DNA from: an uncultured Lachnospiraceae bacterium
Lineage (GTDB): Bacteria; Bacillota; Clostridia; Lachnospirales; Lachnospiraceae
Direction: 5' to 3'
DNA length: 64,000 nt
Assembly (NCBI GenBank): GCA_944383835.1
Contig: CALWRE010000180.1
Location: 1 to 64,000, forward strand
In this document: positions 26,103 to 36,655 of the stretch, piece after piece
How positions within the stretch are numbered: position 1 is the stretch's first letter
How the letters are laid out: each line of letters opens with the position of its first letter
Translations under genes and position numbers: made by a program
Notes under the pieces: model-generated
Told to the model about the DNA's origin: nothing
What the model saw: only the letters and a program-made list of their open reading frames with translations
The model's database searches: none

Positions 26103-26559
26103 GCTCTCCCTCTCCCGACAGCTTCTGCAGTTCATCCATAAAGGTCTGGACGTCCTTGAACTCGCGATACACCGAGGCAAAACGCACATAAGCTACCTGA
26201 TCCAGCTTTTTCAGCTTGTCCATGACCAGCTCCCCGATCACTGTGGTCTTTACCTCGCTCATACCCATATTGAATATTTCCGTCTCCACCTCGTCAATCA
26301 GCCGGCCGATCTGAGCGCTGGAAACCGGCCTCTTATGGCAGGCCCGCAGGACGCCGGCCTCTATCTTTCCTCTCTCGTAGGGCACCCGGGACTCGTCCTT
26401 CTTTACCACCAGCAGGGGAATGGTCTCCACCTTCTCATAGGTAGTAAAACGCCGCCCGCATTTTTCACATTGACGGCGGCGCCGGATGGAGCTGCCGTCC
26501 TCAGCCGGGCGGGAGTCGATAACCTTGGTATTTTCTTCTCCGCAAAAAGGGCATCTCAC
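26095..26559 (-). CDS. nrdR: Transcriptional repressor NrdR
   Basis: 154 residues, starting with GTG at 26559 behind [52 protein letters not shown] is the zinc ribbon (four Cys), followed by the ATP-cone domain ([20 protein letters not shown]). It represses ribonucleotide reductase genes in response to ATP/dATP. No nrd genes are in this window, so its targets are elsewhere. Confidence 0.97.
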   Translation of the reverse strand: MRCPFCGEENTKVIDSRPAEDGSSIRRRRQCEKCGRRFTTYEKVETIPLLVVKKDESRVPYERGKIEAGVLRACHKRPVSSAQIGRLIDEVETEIFNMGMSEVKTTVIGELVMDKLKKLDQVAYVRFASVYREFKDVQTFMDELQKLSGEGEHV

Positions 26560-26822
26560 GGAAACGTACCTCCTGAATTTTTCTGGATTTTTCCTGGAAT
26601 TTGCTTATATTATACCTTTTCGCGGCGGGGTGCGTCAAGAAGCACGCCGTTATATTTGTAAATTTTTCAATGGTTTTCGGCAGCTTATGAAATCTGCTGA
26701 TTTACTTAAATTGTTAAATTTCATCTTCCTTTTATCCGCCGCCTGCTGTATAATGACCTTGTCATTCGAGATACACGGTTGTGTATCTGCATAAATGAAT
26801 CGTTTTTTAGAGGACATTTCAA

Positions 26823-28254
26823 ATGATGGAAAACAGGCTGGCCAAAATCGAACGGACAACTTTATTTGTAAGGCTTATTTTTATTGCTTTTTTTGTGTAT
26901 CAAATGATCCAGCACTCTTTGGTGTGGTTTTATCATGATGATTTTGGCTATGCCGTGCTGCACTATGGAAATGATGTCGGGACCATGGGTTTTGATTATG
27001 GATTAGGAGATATTCTCAATTATCTGCACTGGCATTATATGAACTGGGGCGGCAGAGTCCTGTTTTTTTTCCTTCAGATTGTGCTGATCCGGCTTGGGGA
27101 AGGACTGACGCTGATCCGAATCTTTCAGGCTTTTCTGCTTACAGTGATGATGTACGGAACCTATCGCATTGCACGGGGAAAAAAGAAAGATTCGATTTTG
27201 CTTGCGCTCACAGCGGCATTGCTCTGGGGATCGATTTCCATATATGTTATCCGAGACGGCGTGTACTGGTTTTCTGCCAGTTCCATCTATACATGGCCGG
27301 TCTGCTTTTTACTGCTAGGAATCCTGGTATTAAAGCGGTATATTTCTGTTCCGAGTCCTTGGCTCCGGCAGATTTTACTGTTCCTTTTATTTTTTCCGCC
27401 GGTTTTTCCCAGGAACAGGCAGCGGTACTGACAATAACCTTTGTTGTGTGCGAAGCAATATATGCCCGTATTCATAAACGGAAATTGGAGTGGAGCGCTA
27501 TTTGCGGCGCGGTTTTGGGAGGATGTATCGAAATTTTGGCGCCGGGCAATTTTGTCCGCCCGTCCGGTGCGGATAATTCGGCCTTTGAAGCATTGCCCTT
27601 TTTTCAGAAGATACGGCAAAACTTTTTCCCAATTATAAATATAAATGTCGGACGAATCAATTTCATTCTGATGACGCTTATCAGCTGTGCCGTTATTTTG
27701 ATCGGATTGCTCCTGTGGAAACGATGCCGGAAAAAACGGCTGCTGTTCTCCATAGGTCTGATAATAGACTGCGGTTATTTATGTCTGGCGGCAGGCAATT
27801 ATGTGTTTGGGCTTTGGGATACGGTTTTACCTTGGGCGACTGTCGTTTGGATCATCAATACCATTGTTTTTTTCGCTGCCTTCGGCGTTATCTGGGATAA
27901 TAGCCTTGTGATAGCTTTATGCTGTGCCGCAGTTTGCTCGCAGGCAATGCTGATACTTTCTCCCACTATAGCCGCCAGATCGGCAATCATCTTTCAATAT
28001 CCGATGATAGTCATCATGCTAATCGTTTTTGCGCAGTTTAGCAGGGAGATAGATTGGCGTTCCCCGGTAAAGCAGGCGGGCATTCTTGCTTATCTGCTGT
28101 TTGCAGCGGTAATGCTGGGAAACGGTATGAGGATCGGCATCGGATATTATCAAAAATTGAATATTGGATAAGGTACTATTACTGTTTGCCCGACAGCGTA
28201 GAATTTGTGTACATAGATGCATGGAAAGTTACAGAATATGCGGCAGAAAGATAA
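26823..28254 (+). pseudogene. DUF6056-like polytopic membrane protein, two lesions
   Basis: The first frame gives MMENRLAKIERTTLFVR and several helices (FYHDDFGYAVLHYGNDVG, NWGGRVLFFFLQIVLI) up to about 27390. At the T-run near 27387-27394 the coding frame shifts: the natural continuation FSAGFSQEQAAVLTI lies in the next frame and runs to 28171. A second break near 28165 shifts again into YYYCLPDSVEFVYIDAWKVTEYAAER, ending 28254. Several residues may also be lost there. Membrane glycosyl-transfer-like proteins of this family are around 500-600 residues. Confidence 0.8.
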
Positions 28255-28404
28255 TGATCTAAATACCGGCTCTGCCCGTAAATCCAGCATTTGCTGAAAA
28301 TTCTTCCGGTACACCATATAGGCAGCTGGGCGAAACGAAGAGGAAGAGCAGAAAGAGGACATGCCATTTTGACACGTCCTCCCTAGCGGCCGTTGCGCCG
28401 TCAT

Positions 28405-29639
<1,235 letters not shown>

Positions 29640-29693
29640 CCCCTCTACTCCTTGTCGTCTTGCGAAACTGCTTCATCCTTTTCTATCTTAATC

Positions 29694-31024
29694 TTAGATC
29701 AAGTCGTCCTCTCCGTCCATAGCCTCCAGCTCTTTTTCTTCCTTTACCTTCTTCGCATCATACATCTTGAAAAAAGGATAGTAAATCAGCAAATCGATGG
29801 CAATCAAGACTACCGTCCACACGGCCCCTGTCCAGTTGCCTGTGGCAAAGGCTCCCAGCACTCCTACCGGATAATAGTTATTCTGCATAGCGCCGGTAAG
29901 CACAGCAAATCCAAATTGATTCACCAGAGAAGTCAGGAAGAAATTGACGGTAGGGGCGAGAACAAAAGGAATTGCCATCGCCGGATTCATTACCATAGGA
30001 GTACCAAAAATAACCGGCTCATTGATGTTAAAGATAGAGGTAGGAAGAGCAACCCGCCCCAATTTCTTTAGGTGCTGGGATTTTGCCCGGAATGCCATCA
30101 GAAGCACGAGACCAAAGGTAGCGCCGCTTCCGCCCAAATTTACAAAATACATATACAGCCATTCCGGATGAGGCGCCGCCAAGCCGCTGGCAAAGGCCAC
30201 CATATTTTCCGCCCACATGGCATTGGCGATAGATCCCATGGCCACATACATGAGCATCGAGCCATGGATACCAAACAGCCACAGGATCAGTCCCAGGAAC
30301 AAATACAGGAAAGCTCCCCAATACCCGCCTCCGATATGGGTCAGCGGCTGCTGCAGTATTCCGTAAATCAGGTTCTGAGCCGTTCCAAAGGGGGTGTAAC
30401 TGCATATCACACGCACTACCATGAAAAGGATGAAAATCACCGAAGCCGGAATCATCGTTTCAAACATGTTCGTAACATTTTCCGGGACAGATGCGGGCAT
30501 CCGGATTTTAATGCCTTTATTATCAAAATAGACATAGATACGAACCGAAAGAATGCCGACGATCATGGCCAGAAAAATTTCAGTGGATCCAAAAGACGAG
30601 ACCGTCAAGACACCGCTCACTACCTGGCTTATCGTCTCCCCGTTTTCCAGCGTGAATGTAGCCGTTGTCTCAAAGGGGGTCAGCATCAAAAGACTTCCCA
30701 GGGCGATCAGCGAACCATTGATTGGCTTTTTGCCAAAAGATTTTGCCGTAAAATATCCGATGGTCAAGATCAGATACAGAGAGATCAGTTCTGAGGTAAT
30801 CAGAATCGGGAAATTCAAAATATCATACAGCCCCGTCGTCTGCAGAAAATTGGTATACGCATCTCCCAGGGGAAGGGACCGTATCAGTGTGAAAAAGGAC
30901 GCTCCGATCGTCAGCGCACTGATTCCCATAAAGCTGTCCATCAGGATTTTTACGTATCGGTTATTTGTGATTTTGTCAGTAAAAGGTACCAGCTTGGCCT
31001 CAAGCAGATTTTTAACTTCTCCAT
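29694..31024 (-). pseudogene. PTS cellobiose/lactose-family EIIC, probable 5' frameshift
   Basis: 415 residues are readable from MDSFMGISALTIGASFF (30941), with the typical IIC core (GIHGSMLMYVAMGSIANAM, NINEPVIFGTPMVMNP) and a normal C-terminus. Upstream, EAKLVPFTDKITNNRYVKIL continues the protein in frame but with no start codon. The expected start, ATG at 31024 behind CGGAGGAGTT, is in a different frame, so one base appears lost within the first few codons (31010-31021). Initiation at 30941 would lose the first membrane segment's lead. The partner genes downstream are broken too. Confidence 0.65.
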
Positions 31025-31039
31025 AACTCCTCCGTTTAT

Positions 31040-31053
31040 TGAAAACATTTTCA
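31040..31053. promoter_or_regulatory. cre-like catabolite repression site
   Basis: TGAAAACATTTTCA is a 14-bp near-perfect palindrome matching the CcpA cre pattern (TGWAANCGNTNWCA) except at one central base. It lies 16 bases upstream of the IIC start codon, as expected for a beta-glucoside PTS gene. Confidence 0.6.
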
Positions 31054-31167
31054 GGTACTGAATGGATATCCTTTCATGCTCCCATTATATACGGAGTTCG
31101 TTTCAATTTCCTTATCATTTTTTTGGACGTCCGCGACGCGAAAAATGATAGGGAACTCTCATAATAT

Positions 31168-31794
31168 TCACCGGCTCAGCCTTCCCTGGCTCATATGAAA
31201 AACCTCGTCGCAGAGGATGGCGATATCCTCCTGGGAATGGCTGGCCATGATGACCACCCGCTCCGGGGTGCAGTATTCCCGTATCACCCGGCGCATATCC
31301 TCCACCCCCTGGTCGTCCAGGCCGTTCATGGGCTCGTCGAGGAGAAGGATCCGGGGCCGTTCTAAAATGGCCTGCGCCAAACCCAGGCGCTGCCGCATTC
31401 CCATGGAAAATTTGCGCACCTTCTTGCGGTCGTCGGGATCAAGGCCCACCAGGCGCAGCATCGCCCGAATCTCCCCTCTGCCGACGAGCCCCCGGATCAT
31501 CGCCAGGTATTTCAGATTCTGATAAGCGCTGCTGTCCAGGAGAAAACCGGGATTTTCAATGATCGCCCCTATGCTCTCCGGGACGTCGATATCCTTCCCA
31601 ACCGTCTTCCCCTCCACTACGACTCTGCCCTCCTGGGGCAGGACAAAGCCCATGATAGATTTCAAAAGCATCGTTTTCCCCGAGCCGTTTCGGCCCACCA
31701 GTCCGTAAATTCTGCCCTTCTCAAAACGCACGTTCACCTGGTCCAGAACCACAGCCTCCCCGTAGCGCTTCGTCAGCTTTTCCACCGCAATCAT
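31168..31794 (-). CDS. ABC transporter ATP-binding protein
   Basis: 208 residues. Walker A GLVGRNGSGKTMLLKSI (about 31-47), signature FSMGMRQRLGLAQAIL, Walker B RILLLDEPMNGLDDQG, switch His MASHSQED. It resembles the NatA/CcmA/lantibiotic-immunity branch of exporters. The start overlaps the stop of the membrane-protein gene by 4 bases. It is the last gene of the LytTR-kinase-lipoprotein operon. The two membrane proteins upstream are the likely permease. Confidence 0.93.
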   Translation of the reverse strand: MIAVEKLTKRYGEAVVLDQVNVRFEKGRIYGLVGRNGSGKTMLLKSIMGFVLPQEGRVVVEGKTVGKDIDVPESIGAIIENPGFLLDSSAYQNLKYLAMIRGLVGRGEIRAMLRLVGLDPDDRKKVRKFSMGMRQRLGLAQAILERPRILLLDEPMNGLDDQGVEDMRRVIREYCTPERVVIMASHSQEDIAILCDEVFHMSQGRLSR

Positions 31795-32684
31795 GTCGTC
31801 CTCCCGATTTCAATTTCCATAGTCTTTGCCTTCCGGCAGATAAAAAAGATGAGCAGGGCAATAAACAGCAGATACATGACTGCGGCATAGGCGAAGGTCA
31901 GACGGCTCCCGCCCTCGACGCCCTGCAGATGCTCCATGCTGGTCCAGCTGACCGGAGAAAACAGATACCACCTTGCCTGGTCCGGGCCCCAGGAAGCAAT
32001 CCAGCCCACCACCGGATCTAAGAGCACCAGCATCCCCGCCAGGACTGTGCCCGGCCCCTGCCTCCCCGCTCCCATATTGACCGCCATCGTCAGAAGGCCC
32101 AGGAAGGAAAAGGACAGCCAGCCGGTAATCCAGGTATAGGCGAAGGCGTATCCCGGATAAATCCGCTCCATCAGGCCCTCGGGCAAAGGCAGGGCATGGA
32201 TAAACAGGATCCGCTCCACTCCGTCCCCGTTTAACAGCCGGTACAGGCTGCTGCCCCACAGCTGCGAAAACGATGCCGTCGGCAGAACGCAGAGCAGGGA
32301 AAGCAGAGAAAGAAAGAAAAGAAACAGGGCAGATCCCAGGAAAATATAGCAGATCTCTCCCCTTACCCAGCTAGCCCGCTTTGTACGCAGAAGGACGGAG
32401 GGCGTCAGATGGCTGATGAAAGGGGCATTGCAGAAAAGAACCGTCACCCCCAGATAGATCATGATCTTCACGGAATCGCGGGCCACCGAAGCGTCGCCAA
32501 AAAGCAGAGGAAGGAGCCAGGGCGTCGACTTTGTTCCGTTCAAAACCCCATAGATTCCCAGCCCCGCCATGGAACGCACGACCAGCGCCGCCTCCAGGAC
32601 AAACACCATCCAGACCCGATAATCCGTCCGCCAGCGGCATACCTCCAGCCAGGCAACCGCCGCCGTCCGCCGCAGACCTCTCAT
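31791..32684 (-). CDS. ABC-2-like membrane permease subunit
   Basis: 297 residues from the ATG at 32684 (GGAGGGTGAG upstream), overlapping the previous stop by 4 bases. About six hydrophobic helices (IMIYLGVTVLFCNAPF, ICYIFLGSALFLFFLSLLSLL, SFSFLGLLTMAVNMGAG, AAVMYLLFIALLIFFI). A large extracellular-looking loop lies in the middle. The family is not clear from sequence alone, but position directly before the ATPase and after another membrane protein supports a permease role. Confidence 0.78.
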   Translation of the reverse strand: MRGLRRTAAVAWLEVCRWRTDYRVWMVFVLEAALVVRSMAGLGIYGVLNGTKSTPWLLPLLFGDASVARDSVKIMIYLGVTVLFCNAPFISHLTPSVLLRTKRASWVRGEICYIFLGSALFLFFLSLLSLLCVLPTASFSQLWGSSLYRLLNGDGVERILFIHALPLPEGLMERIYPGYAFAYTWITGWLSFSFLGLLTMAVNMGAGRQGPGTVLAGMLVLLDPVVGWIASWGPDQARWYLFSPVSWTSMEHLQGVEGGSRLTFAYAAVMYLLFIALLIFFICRKAKTMEIEIGRTT

Positions 32685-33442
32685 ATTTTTCTCACCCTCC
32701 TTACGAAAAGCGCCGAAAGCAGCCCATACCACAGGCCAAAATAGAAAAGAGTGTACAAAAGGTGAAAGACCGGCCCCCTGCCCGCAAACAGGGCGCCCGC
32801 CGCGCTGACCGAAAAGAAATCCAGACAGGGCGGCAGCACCGCCCCGAATCCATAGAGAAAGGAAGTCACGACAACCGGGACGCCCACGGCCACATAGCGG
32901 CTGGGGAAATAAGAGACGACGAGCATACTGACCAGGGACAGCACCGCAAAGGACAGTCCTCCGGCAAAGGCGGCCGTCAGAAAGAAGCTGAAAGGAAGGG
33001 CCTGCGCCCAGTCCCCGTAGGGCCCCATGGACGCATAAGACTGAAACGCATCCGCAGGCGGAGCAATCCATGCAAACAACCCATAGAGAAGGGTAAAACC
33101 CAAAAAAGAGGCAAACAGCGTAAGGACGGCATTGGCGGCCAGCCATGCGCCTGCGAAACGGCCGGGCGATATCCGCATCAGGCAATAGCGGTCGTATCCG
33201 TTTTCCCGCATCTCGCAAAAGCCCACGCCGCAGATTCCCGCCATCAGACCGGCGGCTACCGTCCGGGAGCGGTCAAAAGCTAACAGATTCACCAGCAGAT
33301 CCAGGGCAGAATAAGTGGCGCCAAACCGAACCATATCCGCTATCTTCTCCCCTTCGGAGACAAACATCACCGCAGCCAGGGAGACGATCAAAAGCCAGTA
33401 CCGGCCGCTCCTCCCTGTCCTTTCCAAAATAGCGCGCAGCAT
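32681..33442 (-). CDS. Membrane protein, second ABC-2-like permease subunit
   Basis: 253 residues; GGAGGGGATCGCT before the ATG. About six hydrophobic helices (YWLLIVSLAAVMFVSEGEK, AWLAANAVLTLFASFLGFTLLYGL, SFFLTAAFAGGLSFAVLSLVSMLVVSY, FHLLYTLFYFGLWYGLLSALF). CEMRENGYDRYCLMRISPGRF is a short cytoplasmic loop of the kind seen in multi-drug or peptide ABC-2 permeases. It begins 13 bases after the lipoprotein gene. Confidence 0.72.
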   Translation of the reverse strand: MLRAILERTGRSGRYWLLIVSLAAVMFVSEGEKIADMVRFGATYSALDLLVNLLAFDRSRTVAAGLMAGICGVGFCEMRENGYDRYCLMRISPGRFAGAWLAANAVLTLFASFLGFTLLYGLFAWIAPPADAFQSYASMGPYGDWAQALPFSFFLTAAFAGGLSFAVLSLVSMLVVSYFPSRYVAVGVPVVVTSFLYGFGAVLPPCLDFFSVSAAGALFAGRGPVFHLLYTLFYFGLWYGLLSALFVRRVRKI

Positions 33443-33455
33443 AGCGATCCCCTCC

Positions 33456-34595
33456 CTACCGGAACTGGCTCTGGTAGGTGAACCCCTGGCCTGTGACGGC
33501 GTCTACCAGGAAAGCTTCTTCCCTCTCCTGGCCGTCCTCGTCCGTGATCGCGGCCCGGATCGCGTAGCAGGGCGTCAGCCGACCTGCGCCTGTATCGTAG
33601 GGGTCTTGCTCCGGCACTTTCCCCAGATAGCCCAGGCCGATCTCCTCCACCTCCAGAGCCGTCCCCGCAACCTGCAGCTCCTCCAAAAGTCCCGGCAGCT
33701 GCAAAAGAGCCTGCTCTGCCGTCACCAGCTCCGCACTCTGCCGCGACAAAATCCCGCCGTACCGGCCGCCTGCGTCGATGGAGATTATCCCCTGTTCCGG
33801 CGCGTAGAGAAAGACCACGGCGTTTTCCGCGTTGGGGCTGCAGATCGGGTATTCCTCCATATACGGCTGGAAGATCAGCAGATAGCACTCGTCTCCTTCC
33901 TCCCACTGCCTTCCCTCCGGCAGAAGGCCATATTCCTGCCCGGCCTTTTCCAGGACGTCCAGATCCATCGCGTAGATATCCGCATCCCAGCGGGAATATC
34001 CCATTTTATCCATATAGAAGGCGCACGCCTCATAGGCCTGCTCCGAAGGGCATGAGGAAAGCTCCGTCCGCGGGAAACGCTCCCGCAGATAGTAACGGTC
34101 ATACTCTGTCCCCGCTAATCTCTGCCAGCCAATGACGCTGCGGTACAGACTAACCAGCCCCCCGGCTGAAAACCACAGCTGACGGCCGCTCGCCGCCACA
34201 GTCAGGGAACGCTCACCCATGTTCAGGGTGGAGGCCCAGCCATAGACCTCCCCGTCGGCATCGACCTGGGCGATCCGCTCCGTCAGCATCTCCACCTGCT
34301 CCAGGGAGAGATCAAAGAGCAGCATAGACAGCTCCTTGCTGGGATAGGTCTCCATCCGCACCTCCAGGATATCTGCGCTTCGCGCAGCGGTCAGCTCCTC
34401 CCCGTCCAGATTCACCGTGATCGGGATAGCCGAGGCCGTCCCGCCGTACGCATCGGCCCGGGCCGCATCCTCCGGCGAAATCCGCCCGCCGCCGCAGCCC
34501 GCCAGACAAGCCAGAGCCAATACCAATACCAAAAACAGAATAAGGACGGGCTTTTTCCTTTCATTGCAGTCCTTTCCATATGCAGTCCCTTCCAT
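33456..34595 (-). CDS. Secreted lipoprotein of the two-component/ABC operon, unknown function
   Basis: 379 residues. Signal peptide VLILFLVLVLALACLAGC with the lipidated Cys at about 34. The mature part has no named motif I can recognise; it is rich in Tyr and Glu and contains MDKMGYSRWDADIYAMDLDVL. Lipoproteins in operons with LytTR/GHKL systems and ABC exporters often act as substrate-binding or immunity parts. The start region is a 16-bp repeat triplication, making the exact start uncertain. Confidence 0.78.
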   Translation of the reverse strand: MEGTAYGKDCNERKKPVLILFLVLVLALACLAGCGGGRISPEDAARADAYGGTASAIPITVNLDGEELTAARSADILEVRMETYPSKELSMLLFDLSLEQVEMLTERIAQVDADGEVYGWASTLNMGERSLTVAASGRQLWFSAGGLVSLYRSVIGWQRLAGTEYDRYYLRERFPRTELSSCPSEQAYEACAFYMDKMGYSRWDADIYAMDLDVLEKAGQEYGLLPEGRQWEEGDECYLLIFQPYMEEYPICSPNAENAVVFLYAPEQGIISIDAGGRYGGILSRQSAELVTAEQALLQLPGLLEELQVAGTALEVEEIGLGYLGKVPEQDPYDTGAGRLTPCYAIRAAITDEDGQEREEAFLVDAVTGQGFTYQSQFR

Positions 34596-34612
34596 CTGCA
34601 GTCCCTCCCCAT
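34565..34612. repeat. Three tandem 16-bp repeats over the lipoprotein start
   Basis: TGCAGTCCTTTCCATA, TGCAGTCCCTTCCATC and TGCAGTCCCTCCCCAT follow head to tail at 34565-34580, 34581-34596 and 34597-34612. On the minus strand each carries a GGA/GGG-ACTGCA unit, so ATG and purine-rich ribosome-binding sequence recur with each copy. Confidence 0.85.
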
Positions 34613-34704
34613 AAAAGCGCTCGGTTTTCCGTATTCTTCCTCTATCATCCCGCCTTCTTCTTCATTTTTCCACAATTTTGCCTTGAAACGGCAGTTTTTG
34701 TCCT

Positions 34705-35835
34705 CTAATCTGTCCTCCCATCGGGCTCCTGCCCAAAACCGTTCAAATATAGGGTCAGGGAAAACACGCCTCCCTCCGCGCGGATATCCATATATCCCTG
34801 GTGCGCGTCCGCCACCCTCTGCACGCTTTTTAGTCCAAGCCCATGCACCTCCCCGTCTTTGCCCTTCTTTGCCGCGAAAAAAAGACCCTTTTCCCTTCCA
34901 GCGAAGAACCGCTCCCCTGTCTTCCCTTCCGCCTGCTCCCTTCCCTCCGTCTGCTCCTCCGTGGGATTCGACAGATTGACAAGCAGCAGTTCCCCCCTCC
35001 GCTCGCAGCTCAAATGCAGCCACCGCGAGGCTTTATCCTCTCTCTTTTCGTTGGCCTCGATGGCATTGTCCAGGATATTGGCAAAAAGGGCGCAGACCTC
35101 CGCGGCGCTCAAACGCAGGCCTGTCATATCGTCGCAGGCTGCCTCAAGCCGGATCCCCTTATCCTGCGCCTCGGCCAGTTTTCCATTCAGCACCAGGTCA
35201 AGAGCCTCATGCCGTGTCTGCACAAACCGGCTGCCGGCCGCCATCTCCCCCGCCAGTGCATTCAGGTATTCCATCGTCCTTTCCGCCTCCTCCTGGGCTG
35301 CGATGCCGCGGGCCGTCCGCAGATGATTGCGGATATCATGGATCAGAATCTCTCTCGCCTGCCAGGCCTGCCGTATCTGGCGATATCCCGCCTGGGCCGT
35401 CTCCATCTGCATTCTCTGCCTGTCCCTTTCCCAGACAATTCTCTGTCTCGTCAGATACAGGCTCCCGGCCAGCAGTGCGATCAGACTCCCCAGGGCAAGG
35501 AAACCCCAGGCCGCAAGGAACTGCCCCGGCGCCGTCCTCCCCGCCAACCGCTCAAAATAGTCGAGGACAATCCACAGGACGGCAAAAACGCTGGCCCGCA
35601 CCATCCCCTGAGGCTGCCGATTCAGAAAGGTATCCGTACCTGTCAGCAGAAGCCCCGACGGATAGATATGACATACGCCCAGGGCCGCCAGAACGACTGC
35701 CGCAGCCCCCTCTATAAGATTCTCCGCCCGGCGGCCGTACCTAGGCCCTGACACCGCCCCGGCCAGCCAGAGCGCCCCGGCCGCCCGGCAAAGCAGATAC
35801 AGGAAATGACAGCCATAATAAAAAGGTTCTCTCAT
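34705..35835 (-). CDS. GHKL sensor histidine kinase (AgrC-like)
   Basis: 376 residues from the ATG at 35835 (TTGGAGGCGAAT upstream), overlapping the response-regulator stop by 4 bases (ATGA). About five hydrophobic helices in residues 1-140. The phospho-accepting His is in ILIHDIRNHLRTARGI. The ATPase domain has an N box FANILDNAIEAN and a G box GLGLKSVQRVADAHQGYMDI. An inserted polar stretch of repeated EQTEGREQAEGKTGE lies between them. The class usually senses peptides, but no propeptide gene is seen. Confidence 0.9.
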   Translation of the reverse strand: MREPFYYGCHFLYLLCRAAGALWLAGAVSGPRYGRRAENLIEGAAAVVLAALGVCHIYPSGLLLTGTDTFLNRQPQGMVRASVFAVLWIVLDYFERLAGRTAPGQFLAAWGFLALGSLIALLAGSLYLTRQRIVWERDRQRMQMETAQAGYRQIRQAWQAREILIHDIRNHLRTARGIAAQEEAERTMEYLNALAGEMAAGSRFVQTRHEALDLVLNGKLAEAQDKGIRLEAACDDMTGLRLSAAEVCALFANILDNAIEANEKREDKASRWLHLSCERRGELLLVNLSNPTEEQTEGREQAEGKTGERFFAGREKGLFFAAKKGKDGEVHGLGLKSVQRVADAHQGYMDIRAEGGVFSLTLYLNGFGQEPDGRTD

Positions 35836-36569
35836 ATTCGCCTCCAATATCCGGCCAGGCTTTTGCGCACCGCGGGCAGCAGCTCCTGGCTCACCGAAAA
35901 ACGGCTGCCGCCGGTCAGGCATATCTCGCCCTTGCTCTCTCCCTCCACATGCCGCAGATTGACAATCCGGGAGCGCTGTATATAGACAAACTCCTCCTCC
36001 GGCAGTTTCTCATAGACCTTCTTTAACGCCGCCCTCTCCGCATATGTTATCCCATTTCGACAGTGAAAAAGGACATTCTTGCCCCAGGGCTCCTTTTCCA
36101 AATACAGGATATCGGAGAGACGTATCTTCTGATATCTTCTCTCCGACCGGATGAAATAGCACCGCTCCCGCTGCCCCGCAAGCGCCTCCCGTATTTCCTC
36201 CAGCGTACCGGGCAGCAGCCTTTCCCAATCATCCTTTAAAATATAGTGATAGACATGGCGGCTGTACCCCTGCAGGGCATATTTCTCATGGGAGGTAATC
36301 AGAATAACGTAAGCGTCCGGGACCGCACGGTGAATCTGTCCGGCCAGTTCCAGTCCGTCTGCCCCCGGCATTTCGATGTCCAATAGATAGAGGTCAAAGA
36401 CATTCCCCTGCGCAAGCTCCGCCTGGAGCCCTCTGCCGCTTATGTATTCCGTCACCCGAGCCCTCTCTCCGGCCCCGTCGAAGACCCGGCGCACCAGCCG
36501 CGCCGCCTGAGCGCGGAAGTCCCTGTCGTCATCGGCTATGGCAATGCGATATTCCTCACTGTCTCTCAT
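35832..36569 (-). CDS. LytTR-family response regulator (AgrA-like)
   Basis: 245 residues. Receiver domain with acidic pair (IAIADDDRDF), phospho-acceptor DLYLLDIEMPGADGLELA, and ILITSHEKYA. The LytTR DNA-binding domain (about 145-245) contains RRYQKIRLSDILYLE and FVYIQRSRIVNLRHV. It should bind direct-repeat promoters near this operon. No clear ribosome binding site is obvious within the 86 bases after the upstream epimerase-like gene, so the two may be co-transcribed. Confidence 0.92.
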   Translation of the reverse strand: MRDSEEYRIAIADDDRDFRAQAARLVRRVFDGAGERARVTEYISGRGLQAELAQGNVFDLYLLDIEMPGADGLELAGQIHRAVPDAYVILITSHEKYALQGYSRHVYHYILKDDWERLLPGTLEEIREALAGQRERCYFIRSERRYQKIRLSDILYLEKEPWGKNVLFHCRNGITYAERAALKKVYEKLPEEEFVYIQRSRIVNLRHVEGESKGEICLTGGSRFSVSQELLPAVRKSLAGYWRRI

Positions 36570-36655
36570 TTACCCGCAGCCTCCTTTGGACTTTCATATG
36601 GGCTTCTGTATTTTCCCGCCGCCTTCCTTCCCAGACGTTTCCCCTCCGCAGCAAT

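Noticed and set aside
34705..36569. Complete Agr quorum-sensing system
   Set aside because: No AgrB protease or AgrD peptide is found near the kinase and regulator.
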